NCBI RefSeq assembly: GCF_945956895.1
Contig: NZ_CAMFJF010000015.1
Span: forward strand, 1 to 64,000
Source of the DNA: an uncultured Allobosea sp.
GTDB taxonomy: Bacteria > Pseudomonadota > Alphaproteobacteria > Rhizobiales > Beijerinckiaceae
Direction: 5' to 3'
DNA length: 64,000 nucleotides
This document shows, in pieces, positions 55,633 through 64,000 of this stretch. Every line of letters begins with the position of its first letter. The first letter of the stretch is position 1. The position numbers were made by a program, and so were the translations under genes. The notes beneath the pieces were generated by a model that saw only the letters and a list, made by a program, of their open reading frames with translations, ran no database searches and was not told the origin of the DNA.

Positions 55633-56334
55633 ATGCGGTGCATGATCGACGAGATGACGCCTGACCAAGCCATCGAGCGCGCCATCCGTGCGCGCCGCGC
55701 GATCCGCGCCTTCCTGCACGACCCGGTCGACCCAGCCCTTATCCGCCACCTGATCGATCTCGCCGCGCAGGCGCCCTCAGGCACCAACATGCAGCCCTGG
55801 AAGCTCCGGTTGATCGGCACGCAGTCTCGTGCCCGCCTCGAAACCGCACTGCTCACGGCGCTCGATGCCGGCGAGCGCCCCGGCGTCGAGGAGTACCGCT
55901 ATTACCCCGCGCAGTTCCGCGAGCCCTATCTGGCGCGCCGCCGCAAGGTCGGCTGGGACCTCTATGGCCTCTTGGGCGTGGTGAGAGGCGATACCGAGGG
56001 CATGAAGCGCCAGACCGCCGCGAACCTGCGCTTCTTCGATGCGCCGGTCGCGTTGATGCTGAACATCGACCGCGATCTGGAGATCGGCTCCTGGCTCGAT
56101 CTCGGCATGTTCATCCAGACCCTGCTGATCGCCGCCCAGGGCCATGGCCTCGATTCCTGCCCGCAGGCGATCTTCGCGCAGTTCCACCCGATCGTGCGGC
56201 GCGAGCTCGCGATCCCCGAGGACGAGGTCGTGGTCTGTGGCATCGCCATCGGCAAGGCCGATCCCGATGCCCCGGCCAACCGCCTCGTGCCCGAGCGCGA
56301 GCCGGTCGAGGGCTTCACCACCTGGCTGGATTAG
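55633..56334 (+). CDS. Nitroreductase family protein
   Basis: FMN-dependent oxidoreductase of about 233 aa. ERAIRARRAIRAFLHDPVDPALIRHLIDLAAQAPSGTNMQPWK binds FMN phosphate (Arg-Arg-x-x-Arg and SGTNMQPW); IFAQFHPIVRRELAIPEDEVVVCGIAIGKADPDAPANRL is the conserved C-terminal part. Start 55633 has CGGAG upstream; 55642 and 55654 are close alternatives. Natural substrate unknown. Confidence 0.9.
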   Translation: MRCMIDEMTPDQAIERAIRARRAIRAFLHDPVDPALIRHLIDLAAQAPSGTNMQPWKLRLIGTQSRARLETALLTALDAGERPGVEEYRYYPAQFREPYLARRRKVGWDLYGLLGVVRGDTEGMKRQTAANLRFFDAPVALMLNIDRDLEIGSWLDLGMFIQTLLIAAQGHGLDSCPQAIFAQFHPIVRRELAIPEDEVVVCGIAIGKADPDAPANRLVPEREPVEGFTTWLD

Positions 56335-56340
56335 CTCACC

Positions 56341-56432
56341 GTCATGGTCGGGCTTGTCCCGACCATCCACGTCTCCATGGATGCCGTGCGGTGTTCGAGA
56401 CGTGGATGCGCGCCACAAGGGCGAGCATGACG
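56341..56432. repeat. Palindromic repeat between converging genes
   Basis: GTCATGGTCGGGCTTGTCCCGACCATCCACGTC unit followed by GACGTGGAT...GAGCATGAC; close in sequence to the repeat at 36902-37010. Confidence 0.75.
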
Positions 56433-56434
56433 CC

Positions 56435-57505
56435 TTATGAACCACGCCCGCCATCAGGCAAGGGCTTCCCGGCATCCTTCCGGAACAGCTTCACCACCGG
56501 CCCGACCAGCCAGTGCATCGCGACGATGGTGAGACCGCCGACGACCACTCCGAACACGGCCGCCAGCACCGCCCCGGCCAGCCATTCACCGGCACCCGAG
56601 AGCGCTGCCGGCAGCGCGCGCCCTGCCGCGACCGCGAGACCATGCACGCCATGGCCGAGACCGGCGAGGCCATATTCTTCCAGCCCATGGATGATGATGC
56701 CGCCGCCGACCCAGAGCATCGCCGCCGTGCCGACCACACCGAGCAGGTTCAGGAAATGCGGCATGGCGACGACGAGGCCGCGCCCGAAGGGCTGCGTCAT
56801 CCAGGACAGCGCGTGGTCGAGTGCTCCCGCCTCGCCCAGCTCCAGCCGGCGCAAGCCGAGCAGGCTCGCCGCCGGCCGCGGGTTGGCGGCGAGCGCGACG
56901 CCGACATCGTCCGCCTTCACGATCAGCGCGACGACGCCGTAGACCGCGGCGGTGATACCGATGCCGACGATGGCGAGCACTGCAGCCTTCATCCAGAAGG
57001 ACTGGCCGGAGACGCCGGCCAGCGTGATCGCCATGATCTCGGCAGAGAGGATGAAATCCGTCTTCACCGCGCCAGCGATCTTCTGTTGTTCGAGCGCCGC
57101 CGGATCTCCGGTCGCTTCGCTCGCCTGGCCCTCGCCATGGGCGCCATGCGGCATGACCAGCTCCATGAGCTTCTCGGCGCCCTCGAAGCAGAGGAAGATG
57201 CCGCCCGCCATCAGGAGCGGCGTGATCGCCCAGGGAGCAACCAGCGCCAGCACGAGCGCGCCCGGCAGCAGGATGAGCAGCTTGTTGCGCAGTGAGCCCA
57301 TTGCGATCCGCCAGATGATCGGCAGTTCGCGCGCCGCTGCGAAGCCGACGGCATAGCGCGGCGTCACCGCCGCGTCGTCGATGACGACGCCCGCAGCCTT
57401 GGCTCCGGCCTTGCCGGCCTGCGCCACGACATCGTCAACGGAGGACGCCGCGATCTTGGCGATGCCGGCAACGTCGTCCAGCAGCGCAAACAAACCCGAA
57501 GCCAA
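56435..57505 (-). CDS. DUF808 family membrane protein (YedI-like)
   Basis: A 356-aa inner-membrane protein. N-terminal ASGLFALLDDVAGIAKIAASSVDDVVAQAGKAGAKAAGVVIDDAAVTPRYAVG is the DUF808 signature. About seven to eight hydrophobic segments follow, including LLILLPGALVLALVAPWAITPLLMAGGIFLCFEGAEK. Function unknown. Confidence 0.92.
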   Translation of the reverse strand: MASGLFALLDDVAGIAKIAASSVDDVVAQAGKAGAKAAGVVIDDAAVTPRYAVGFAAARELPIIWRIAMGSLRNKLLILLPGALVLALVAPWAITPLLMAGGIFLCFEGAEKLMELVMPHGAHGEGQASEATGDPAALEQQKIAGAVKTDFILSAEIMAITLAGVSGQSFWMKAAVLAIVGIGITAAVYGVVALIVKADDVGVALAANPRPAASLLGLRRLELGEAGALDHALSWMTQPFGRGLVVAMPHFLNLLGVVGTAAMLWVGGGIIIHGLEEYGLAGLGHGVHGLAVAAGRALPAALSGAGEWLAGAVLAAVFGVVVGGLTIVAMHWLVGPVVKLFRKDAGKPLPDGGRGS

Positions 57506-57561
57506 GCGGGTCTCCTCGGAAGATTATCGGATCGGGCGAGGATAAAGCGGTTTCCACCTGC

Positions 57562-57666
57562 CGTCATTCTCGGGCGGAGCAAAGCGGAGACCCGAGAATC
57601 TCAGGCAGAAGAAGGCGCCAGAACCCCTTCCGGCAAGAGATGCTCGGGTCAAGCCCGAGCACGACG
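57562..57666. repeat. Pair of palindromic repeats upstream of the DUF808 gene
   Basis: CGTCATTCTCGGGCGGAGC...CCCGAGAATCTC unit and GCTCGGGTCAAGCCCGAGC unit, as at 28583-28675 and 33765-33859. Confidence 0.75.
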
Positions 57667-57677
57667 AACCGATCCGG

Positions 57678-59750
57678 TCACCCTTTCAGGCTCGCGAAAC
57701 CCTTGCCTTCGGCCGCGAGGCGCCTGAGCAATGGCGCCGGCTCCAGCGCCTTGTCGCCGATCTCGGCGGCCAGCGCTTCCAGCCGCTTGACGATCACGTC
57801 GAGCCCGACGCTGTCGGCCCAGAACATCGGCCCGCCCCGCCAGGCCGGCCAGTTGTAGCCGTTGATCCAGACGATATCGATGTCGCCCGGCCGCGCCGCG
57901 ATGCCCGCTTCCAGGATGCGCGCGCCCTCGTTCACCATCGGGTCGAGCAGGCGCGCGAGAATCTCCTCCTGCGTGAAGGAGCGCCGCGTCACGCCCTGCT
58001 CGGCCGAGATGCGGGCGATCAGCGCCTCGACCTCCGGGCAGCGCTGCCCGGCGCGCGCGCCTTGCGGATAGATGTAATAGCCGCGCCCGGTCTTCTGGCC
58101 GAACCAGCCTGCCTCGCAGATCGCATCGGCCACGGCAGCCTTCAGGCCGCGCGCCTTGCGCGAGCGCCAGCCGATATCGTTGCCGGCGAGATCGGCCATG
58201 GCGAAGGGACCCATCTTGAAGCCAAAGCCGACCAGCGTCGCATCGACCTCATGCGGCAGGGCGCCGGCGACCAGCAGGCGCTCGGCGGCGCGGGTGCGCT
58301 GTTCCAGCATGCGGTTGCCGACGAAGCCGAAGCCGTTGCCGACCACGACCGGCACCTTGCCGAGCTTGCGGCCGAGCATGACAGCCGTCGCGATCGCATC
58401 GTCGGCCGCGCCTTTCGGCCGCACGATCTCCAAGAGCTTCATGACATTGGCCGGGCTGAAAAAATGCATCCCGATCACGTCCTGCGGGCGCTTCGTTGCC
58501 GCCGCGATCGTGGGCACGTCGAGATAGGAGGTATTGCTGGCGAGGATCGCGCCGAGCTTGGCCACCTTGTCGAGTTCGCCGAAAATCTGCTGCTTGACGC
58601 CCATCTCCTCGAAAGCGGCCTCGACGACGATATCGGCGCCGGCCGCAGCGGCAAGGCCGACCGCCGGCTTGATCAGCGCCATGCGCCCGGCCTTCGCTTC
58701 CGGCGTCAGCGATCCCCGCGACACCGAGATGTCGTAGATCGCACCGATGCGTTTGACGCCGTTGTCGAGCGCGGCCTGCGCCGTCTCGATCAGCGTCACC
58801 GGGATGCCGGCATTGGCGAAGCACATGGCGATGCCGCCGCCCATCGTACCGGCGCCGATCACGGCAGCGCTCGATATCTCCCGCGGCTTCACCTCCGGCC
58901 CGATGCCCGGCACCTTCGCGACCTCGCGCTCGGCGAAGAAGACATGGCGCAGCGCCTTCGAACGCTCGTCGACGAGCAGCGACAGGAAGAGCTTGCGCTC
59001 CACCGCCGCGCCCTCAGCGAAAGGCAGCGTGAAGCTCGCGCGCACGGCCTCGACCAGCGCCGGCACGTTCGGCATGCCCTCGGCCTTCTTCACGGCATCC
59101 TTGGCCAGGGCCTCGAAGGCCTCGCGATCGGCCTCTATCAATTCGCCGGTGGCCGCGCTCGTGACCGGACGCCGCCCTTCGGCTGCCAGCGCGTCGGCCA
59201 GCCGGATCGCGGCGGCCACGACGTCGCTGGAGACGACCTCGTCGAGGAGCCCGTATTCAAGCGCCTTGCCGGCCGAGATCGGCTCGCCCGAGAGCATCAT
59301 CGGGAAGGCCTTGGCCGCCCCGATCAGGCGCGGCAGGCGCTGCGTCCCCCCGGCGCCGGGGATGAGGCCCAGCTTGATCTCGGGCAGGCCGAGCTTCGCG
59401 GCCGGCAGGGCTACTCTGGCGTGGCAGGCGAGCGCGACTTCCAAGCCCCCGCCCAGCGCGACGCCCTGGATCGCCGCAACGACCGGCTTCGCCGAGCCCT
59501 CGATCGCGTCGAGCACATCCGGCAGGTTGGGCGGAGCCGGCGGCTTGCCGAACTCGCTGATATCAGCGCCAGCAATGAAGGCCTTGCCGGCGGAGGCGAT
59601 CACGATCGCGACCACGGCAGCATCGGCATTGGCCTGCTTGATAGCGCTCGCCAGCCCTTCGCGGACGGCGGCGCCCAACGCATTCACCGGCGGATTGTCG
59701 ATGGTGGCGATCGCGACCTTGCCGCGCACCTCGAGCTGAACCTTCGTCAT
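57678..59750 (-). CDS. Bifunctional enoyl-CoA hydratase / 3-hydroxyacyl-CoA dehydrogenase (FadJ-like)
   Basis: Carries out two steps of fatty acid beta-oxidation in one chain of 690 aa. Residues about 1-180 are a crotonase domain (oxyanion loops AFIAGADISEFG and GVALGGGLEVALACHARVA; Glu in PEIKLGLIPGAGGTQRLPRLIG). Residues about 290-690 are a hydroxyacyl-CoA dehydrogenase with NAD fold AAVIGAGTMGGGIAMCFANAG, GMHFFSPANVMKLLEIV and a C-terminal duplicated helical domain. Start 59750 (MTKVQLEVRGKVAIATIDNPP) fits the family. A thiolase partner is not adjacent. Confidence 0.94.
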   Translation of the reverse strand: MTKVQLEVRGKVAIATIDNPPVNALGAAVREGLASAIKQANADAAVVAIVIASAGKAFIAGADISEFGKPPAPPNLPDVLDAIEGSAKPVVAAIQGVALGGGLEVALACHARVALPAAKLGLPEIKLGLIPGAGGTQRLPRLIGAAKAFPMMLSGEPISAGKALEYGLLDEVVSSDVVAAAIRLADALAAEGRRPVTSAATGELIEADREAFEALAKDAVKKAEGMPNVPALVEAVRASFTLPFAEGAAVERKLFLSLLVDERSKALRHVFFAEREVAKVPGIGPEVKPREISSAAVIGAGTMGGGIAMCFANAGIPVTLIETAQAALDNGVKRIGAIYDISVSRGSLTPEAKAGRMALIKPAVGLAAAAGADIVVEAAFEEMGVKQQIFGELDKVAKLGAILASNTSYLDVPTIAAATKRPQDVIGMHFFSPANVMKLLEIVRPKGAADDAIATAVMLGRKLGKVPVVVGNGFGFVGNRMLEQRTRAAERLLVAGALPHEVDATLVGFGFKMGPFAMADLAGNDIGWRSRKARGLKAAVADAICEAGWFGQKTGRGYYIYPQGARAGQRCPEVEALIARISAEQGVTRRSFTQEEILARLLDPMVNEGARILEAGIAARPGDIDIVWINGYNWPAWRGGPMFWADSVGLDVIVKRLEALAAEIGDKALEPAPLLRRLAAEGKGFASLKG

Positions 59751-59812
59751 CGACGTCTCCGCAATCCCTGTCCTGCGCCCGACTCGCAAGCCAGGGCAGT
59801 GAAGGCGCTATA

Positions 59813-59858
59813 GCATCGGACCGAAAAGTGGATTCCACTTTTCGGAAAAATCCGATGC
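59813..59858. repeat. Palindromic intergenic element (CCGAAAAGTGG type)
   Basis: Inner arms CCGAAAAGTGG / CCACTTTTCGG with a 3-base loop, framed by GCATCGGA / TCCGATGC. This motif is very frequent between genes of many Rhizobiales. It differs in sequence from the GTCAT-type repeats. Lies upstream of the FadJ-like gene. Confidence 0.8.
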
Positions 59859-60040
59859 GATGCCAAATTGATAGATCATCGTTATCGCGTCCAGCAGGAC
59901 GCGCGATGATCTGGGCAGGCAAGGGAGAATCCGCACCGCGCGATGTCAAGCGCCGGCCGGCAACGAAAGGCGCATCCGGCCTCGCTTGACCCCCGGCGAA
60001 GGCGCATGCGATCCCGGCACGGCAATCAGGGAGCGGACCG

Positions 60041-60787
60041 ATGAGCGAAGTGCTGAGCGAAACCGTCGCGGCCGGCGTGGTGCAGATCACCATGAACCGA
60101 CCGGATCGCAAGAACGCGCTCGACCGGGCCAGCTATGCTGGGCTGATCACAGCGATCGCCGCCGCCGAGGCTGATGCCTCCGTTCGCGCGATCCTGCTGA
60201 CCGGTGCCGGTGGCACCTTCACCAGCGGCAACGACATCAAGGATTTCGCCATAGCTGCCGCGGCCGGCGAAGGCCCCCGCGTCGCCATCGATTTCCTCGC
60301 GGTGATCTCGGCCGCGAAGAAGCCGATCGTCGCGGCGGTCGAGGGCTTCGCGGTCGGCATCGGCACGACGATGCTGCTGCATTGCGACCTCGCCTTCGCC
60401 GCCCGCTCCGCCACCTTCCGCCTGCCCTTCGTCACGCTCGGCCTCTGCCCCGAGGGTGGATCGAGCCACCTGCTGCCGCTCGTCGCCGGCTCGAAGAAGG
60501 CGGCGGAATTGCTGATGCTCGGCGAAGCCTTCAATGCCGAGGCCGCCGCCGCCGCCGGCCTCGTCAACGCCGTCACCGAGGACGGCACAGCGCTGGAAAC
60601 CGGCCTCGCCAAGGCGAAGGCGCTCGCGGCACTGCCGCCAGAATCGCTGGCGCTCACCAAGATGCTGCTCAAGCGCGGCTCGGCCCAGGCGGTCGCCGAG
60701 ACGATCGCGACCGAGGCGCGCCATTTCGGCGAACGCCTGAAATCCCCGGAGGCCATGGCCGCCTTCATGGCCTTCCTGAAGAAATAG
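60041..60787 (+). CDS. Enoyl-CoA hydratase/isomerase family protein
   Basis: A 248-aa crotonase-fold protein. Oxyanion-hole segments [15 protein letters not shown] and [23 protein letters not shown]; the usual catalytic-acid segment reads [19 protein letters not shown], with Glu only in PEGGSS, as in many isomerase-type members. Divergent from the FadJ-like gene, which hints at related fatty or organic acid degradation. Start 60041. Confidence 0.92.
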   Translation: MSEVLSETVAAGVVQITMNRPDRKNALDRASYAGLITAIAAAEADASVRAILLTGAGGTFTSGNDIKDFAIAAAAGEGPRVAIDFLAVISAAKKPIVAAVEGFAVGIGTTMLLHCDLAFAARSATFRLPFVTLGLCPEGGSSHLLPLVAGSKKAAELLMLGEAFNAEAAAAAGLVNAVTEDGTALETGLAKAKALAALPPESLALTKMLLKRGSAQAVAETIATEARHFGERLKSPEAMAAFMAFLKK

Positions 60788-60969
60788 GCCTCTCCCGCGT
60801 TCCGGCAGCACTGCGCAGCCGCTGGCCCAGCTCCCGGGGCGCTACCTGCATTCGCATGACTTGAACGCGCGCGGCACGGTGATAGCCTGCCGGCCCCGTC
60901 TCACGCCGTCATCGGCCTGAAGCCATGTCCGGCGATCCTGGCCGGGCCGATCGACGAAGAGGACCGACG

Positions 60970-63900
60970 ATGACCCTGCTTTCCCGTCTCGCGCTCGCCC
61001 TCTCGCTCACGCTGGCGGCCGCCCCCGCCTTCGCCCAGAAGGCCTATGTCCGCAATGACCTGCTGGCCGATGGGCAGCGCCTGGAAGAGCGGCTGAAGCG
61101 CGAGGTTGCGGCCGGCAACCGCTCCGCTGTGGACGCGATCCGCGCCGGCGAGGTCGCACTCGGCCGCGGCGATGCCCGCTCCGCCCTGCCACAGGCCAAT
61201 GCCGCGATCGTCGCCGATTCCGCCAATGCCGCCGGCTGGCGCCTGATGGCGCGCGCCGCCAACGCGATCGAGCCGCGCGACTATCGCGAGCGCTGGGAAC
61301 TGCGCGAGCGCGCGGTTGCCGCCGCCTATCTCGCCTATCAGCGCTCGACCAACCGCAATGACGAGGCGGCGTCGCTCGGCGTGCTCGCCCGCACCTTCGA
61401 GAAGAACGAGCTCTGGCGCCCGGCGCTGACCACCTATCGGCTCAGCCTCGACCTCGCCGCCAATCCCGCCCTGCAAAGCTCCTATGAAAGCCTGCGCGAA
61501 AAACGCGGCTTCCGCCTGCTCTCGAACAAGACCGATTCCGACGCCGCAAGCCCGCGCGCCTGCTTCGAGTTCTCCGAGGCGCTGGCGCGCGGCCGCGTCG
61601 ATTTCGCGCCTTATGTCGCGATCTCCGGCGGCAGGAACACGCAAGGATCGGGCGATTTCGCCGTCAGCGCCGAGGACCGCCAGATCTGTGTCGACGGCCT
61701 CAAGCATGGCGAGCGCTATGCCATCGTCATTCGCCAGGGCGTGCCCTCCGCCATCCCCGATGAGACCCTGCTGAAATCGGCTGATTACGAGATTTATGTC
61801 CGCGACCGCACCCCCTCCGTGCGCTTCACCGGCAAGAACTACGTCCTGCCGCGCACCGGCCAGCAGGGCGTGCCCGTAGTCTCGGTCAATTCCGGCAAGC
61901 TCGACCTCGAAGTCATGCGGATCGGCGATCGCAACCTGATCAACTCCGTCCATTCCGAGGATTTCCTCAGCCAGATCGGCTCCTATTCCGCCCGGCAGAT
62001 CTCCAGCGACAAGGGCCAGACCGTCTGGACCGGCACGATGGACGTGAAGTCGGAGCTGAACCAGGACGTGATCACCGCCTTCCCGGTGACCGAAGCGGTC
62101 GGCAGCCTGAAGCCCGGCGTCTACGTGATGTTCGCCAAGCCTTCAGGCGGGCCAGCCACAGCGCCCGCGAGCGACGACGGCGATTCCTACGATGACGGCT
62201 CGACACGGGCGACGCAGTGGTTCGTCGTCTCCGATCTCGGGCTGACCTCCTTCACCGGCCCGGATGGCGTGCATGTGCTCGCCCGCTCGCTGGCCGATGC
62301 CAAGCCGATCGCCAATGCGACCTTGAGCCTGATCGCCCGCAACAACGAGGTGCTCGGCACGGCCAAGACCGACGGCAACGGCTATGCCCGCTTCGATGCC
62401 GGCCTCGGCAAGGGCCAGGGCGGCAATGCGCCCGGCCTCGTCACCGCCTCGCTCGCCGAGGATTACGGCTTCCTCGACCTCAAGCAGACCGCCTTCGACC
62501 TCTCCGATCGCGGCGTAAAGGGCCGCGTCGCGCCCTCGGGCCTCGACGCCTATCTCTATACCGAGCGCGGCGTCTATCGCTCGGGCGAGACGGTCTATCT
62601 GACCTCGCTGCTGCGCGACGCCAAGGGAGCGGCCGTCACGGGCCTGCCGCTGACCATCGTGGTCAAGCGCCCGGACGGCGTGGAGTATCGCCGCCGTCAG
62701 GTCGAGGACCAGGGTGCGGGCGGGCGCGCCCATTCGATCCAGCTCGTTTCCGGCGCCGCGACCGGCACCTGGCGCGTCCTCGCCTATTCCGACCCCAAGG
62801 GGCAGGCGATCGGCGAGACCTCCTTCCTTGTCGAGGACTATGTGCCCGAACGGCTGGAGCTGACGCTGACACCGAAGGCCCCGCTGCTCCAGGCCGGCCA
62901 GCCGGCCGAACTCGACGTCAACGCGCGCTATCTCTACGGCGCGCCGGGCTCCGAGCTCGACGTCACCGGCTCGATGACGATCCGTGCCGCCGATGCCAGC
63001 GCTATCCCCGGCTTCAAGGACTATCAGGTCGGCCTCACCGACGAGGCTTTCGAGCCGGTCCAGAGCGAATTCGAGGAAAGCACCACGACCGACGCCGCCG
63101 GCAAGGCGACGATCACCAATCCGGTCCAGCAGCCCGACACCAACCGCCCGCTCGAAGTCGAGATGACCGTGCGCGTCGGAGAGCCCGGCGGGCGCGCCAT
63201 CGCCCGCTCGGTCACCTTGCCGATCGTGCCGAAGGGCGCCGCCATCGGCGTGAAGAAGCTGTTCAAGGACGGCGATCTCGGTAACGGCCAGACCGCCAAT
63301 TTCGAAGTCATCATGGCGACCGGCGATGGCAAGCGCCTCGCCCGGCCCGGCGTGAAATGGGTGCTGTCCAAGGTCCGCCGCAACTACCAGTGGTTCTTCC
63401 AGGACGGCCGCTGGAACTATGAGGGCGTCAAGACCACTCGCCGCGTCGCCGATGGCGAGATCGCGGTGGCGGAGGCTGCCGGCGCCAAGATCGCCGCGCC
63501 CGTCGAATGGGGCAATTACCGGCTCGACGTGACCTCGGACGGCAACGAGGCGGCCGAGACCTCGGTCTCCTTCAGCGTCGGCTATGAGAGCGACAAGACC
63601 GCCGATACGCCGGATGTGCTCGATGTCGCCTTGGACAAGGCGTCCTATGCCGATGGCGAGAGCCTACAGGTCCGCCTGTCGCCGCGCTTCGCCGGCAAGG
63701 CGACCCTCGCCGTCGTCACCGACAAGGTCGCGGATATCCGCACCATCGACATCGCCGAGGGCGGCACCTCCGCCAGCATTCCCGTGAAGGCCGAATGGGG
63801 CGCCAGCGCCTATCTCGTCGTGCTCGCCCATCGCCCGATGGACGCCGCCGCCAAGCGCCTGCCCGGCCGCGCCATCGGCCTCTCCTGGTTCCAGATCGGC

Positions 63901-64000
63901 AAGGAGACGCGCACGCTGGCGCTCGATCTCGGCGCGCCCAAGCTGGTGCGCCCGCTCACGACGCTGTCGCTGCCGGTCAAGGTCACCGGCATGAAGGCGG
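60970..64000 (+). CDS. Bacterial alpha-2-macroglobulin family protein, 5' part (cut by window end)
   Basis: A periplasmic protease trap or envelope-guard protein. The frame is open from ATG 60970 (GAGGA upstream) to the window end, at least 1010 codons; the full family length is about 1600-1900. Signal peptide LALALSLTLAAAPAFA. Residues 24-170 are a helical, TPR-like region; then macroglobulin beta-sandwich domains, with conserved YLYTERGVYRSGETVYLTSLLRDAKG (MG2/MG3 region). The thioester and receptor-like parts lie beyond the window. A penicillin-binding protein 1C gene often follows such genes; it cannot be seen here. Confidence 0.9.
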   Translation, partial: MTLLSRLALALSLTLAAAPAFAQKAYVRNDLLADGQRLEERLKREVAAGNRSAVDAIRAGEVALGRGDARSALPQANAAIVADSANAAGWRLMARAANAIEPRDYRERWELRERAVAAAYLAYQRSTNRNDEAASLGVLARTFEKNELWRPALTTYRLSLDLAANPALQSSYESLREKRGFRLLSNKTDSDAASPRACFEFSEALARGRVDFAPYVAISGGRNTQGSGDFAVSAEDRQICVDGLKHGERYAIVIRQGVPSAIPDETLLKSADYEIYVRDRTPSVRFTGKNYVLPRTGQQGVPVVSVNSGKLDLEVMRIGDRNLINSVHSEDFLSQIGSYSARQISSDKGQTVWTGTMDVKSELNQDVITAFPVTEAVGSLKPGVYVMFAKPSGGPATAPASDDGDSYDDGSTRATQWFVVSDLGLTSFTGPDGVHVLARSLADAKPIANATLSLIARNNEVLGTAKTDGNGYARFDAGLGKGQGGNAPGLVTASLAEDYGFLDLKQTAFDLSDRGVKGRVAPSGLDAYLYTERGVYRSGETVYLTSLLRDAKGAAVTGLPLTIVVKRPDGVEYRRRQVEDQGAGGRAHSIQLVSGAATGTWRVLAYSDPKGQAIGETSFLVEDYVPERLELTLTPKAPLLQAGQPAELDVNARYLYGAPGSELDVTGSMTIRAADASAIPGFKDYQVGLTDEAFEPVQSEFEESTTTDAAGKATITNPVQQPDTNRPLEVEMTVRVGEPGGRAIARSVTLPIVPKGAAIGVKKLFKDGDLGNGQTANFEVIMATGDGKRLARPGVKWVLSKVRRNYQWFFQDGRWNYEGVKTTRRVADGEIAVAEAAGAKIAAPVEWGNYRLDVTSDGNEAAETSVSFSVGYESDKTADTPDVLDVALDKASYADGESLQVRLSPRFAGKATLAVVTDKVADIRTIDIAEGGTSASIPVKAEWGASAYLVVLAHRPMDAAAKRLPGRAIGLSWFQIGKETRTLALDLGAPKLVRPLTTLSLPVKVTGMKA

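Overview
The window is high-GC DNA from an alphaproteobacterium of the Rhizobiales (Hyphomicrobiales). Evidence for this: an atpHAGDC operon next to priA and xerC with no F0 genes alongside, an ethylmalonyl-CoA mutase (MeaA type), a class I lysyl-tRNA synthetase, an alphaproteobacterial LexA box (GTTC-N7-GTTC), and many intergenic palindromes of a kind common in this order. Bosea or a close relative is my guess at genus; that is inference.

Accessory part (1-14.6 kb). From 1788 to 14586 lies a 12.8 kb integrated element bounded by a perfect 46-bp direct repeat. The right copy is the 3' part of an intact tRNA-Glu(CTC) gene (14541-14616, minus). The left copy is a displaced tRNA 3' fragment. Tandem TATTACACG pairs near both ends look like integrase arm sites. 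The element carries a tyrosine integrase, an AlpA/Xis-like HTH protein, small unknown proteins, a large PrimPol-DUF3987 replication protein, a possible nuclease, a LexA-controlled umuDC pair, a serine recombinase, and a rightward run of three unrecognised genes followed by a clear PD-(D/E)xK protein. I see no conjugation genes and no recognisable virion genes, so it resembles a phage satellite or small integrative island. Left of it is a truncated integrase gene of another element and a small secreted Cys-rich peptide.

Core part (14.6-64 kb). Gene order is: comF, grxC, a DUF1178 protein, a SleB-type hydrolase, meaA, a J-domain protein/bolA, an MFS transporter and thiolase, an EamA transporter, a D,D-carboxypeptidase, a second EamA transporter, a CobW GTPase, an acyl-CoA synthetase, a frameshifted ABC binding protein, an Old Yellow Enzyme with a divergent ArsR regulator, rppH, then atpCDGAH (minus), priA and xerC. 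Next come a DUF4337 protein, a peptide-type ABC importer (two permeases and a binding protein, no ATPase), uxaC-uxuB for hexuronate breakdown, a polar amino acid-type binding protein, an M20 hydrolase, lysS (class I), an FAD-linked oxidase, a nitroreductase, a DUF808 membrane protein, a FadJ-like bifunctional enzyme, an enoyl-CoA hydratase, and the 5' part of an alpha-2-macroglobulin gene cut by the window end.

At least twelve palindromic intergenic repeats occur in the core part and none was seen in the element, which fits a foreign origin for the element. Points most worth a second look: the element's att structure, a 21-bp inverted repeat at 7706-7818, the unknown gene run 11413-14373, and a G8-tract frameshift in a Tat signal peptide at 31362-31369.
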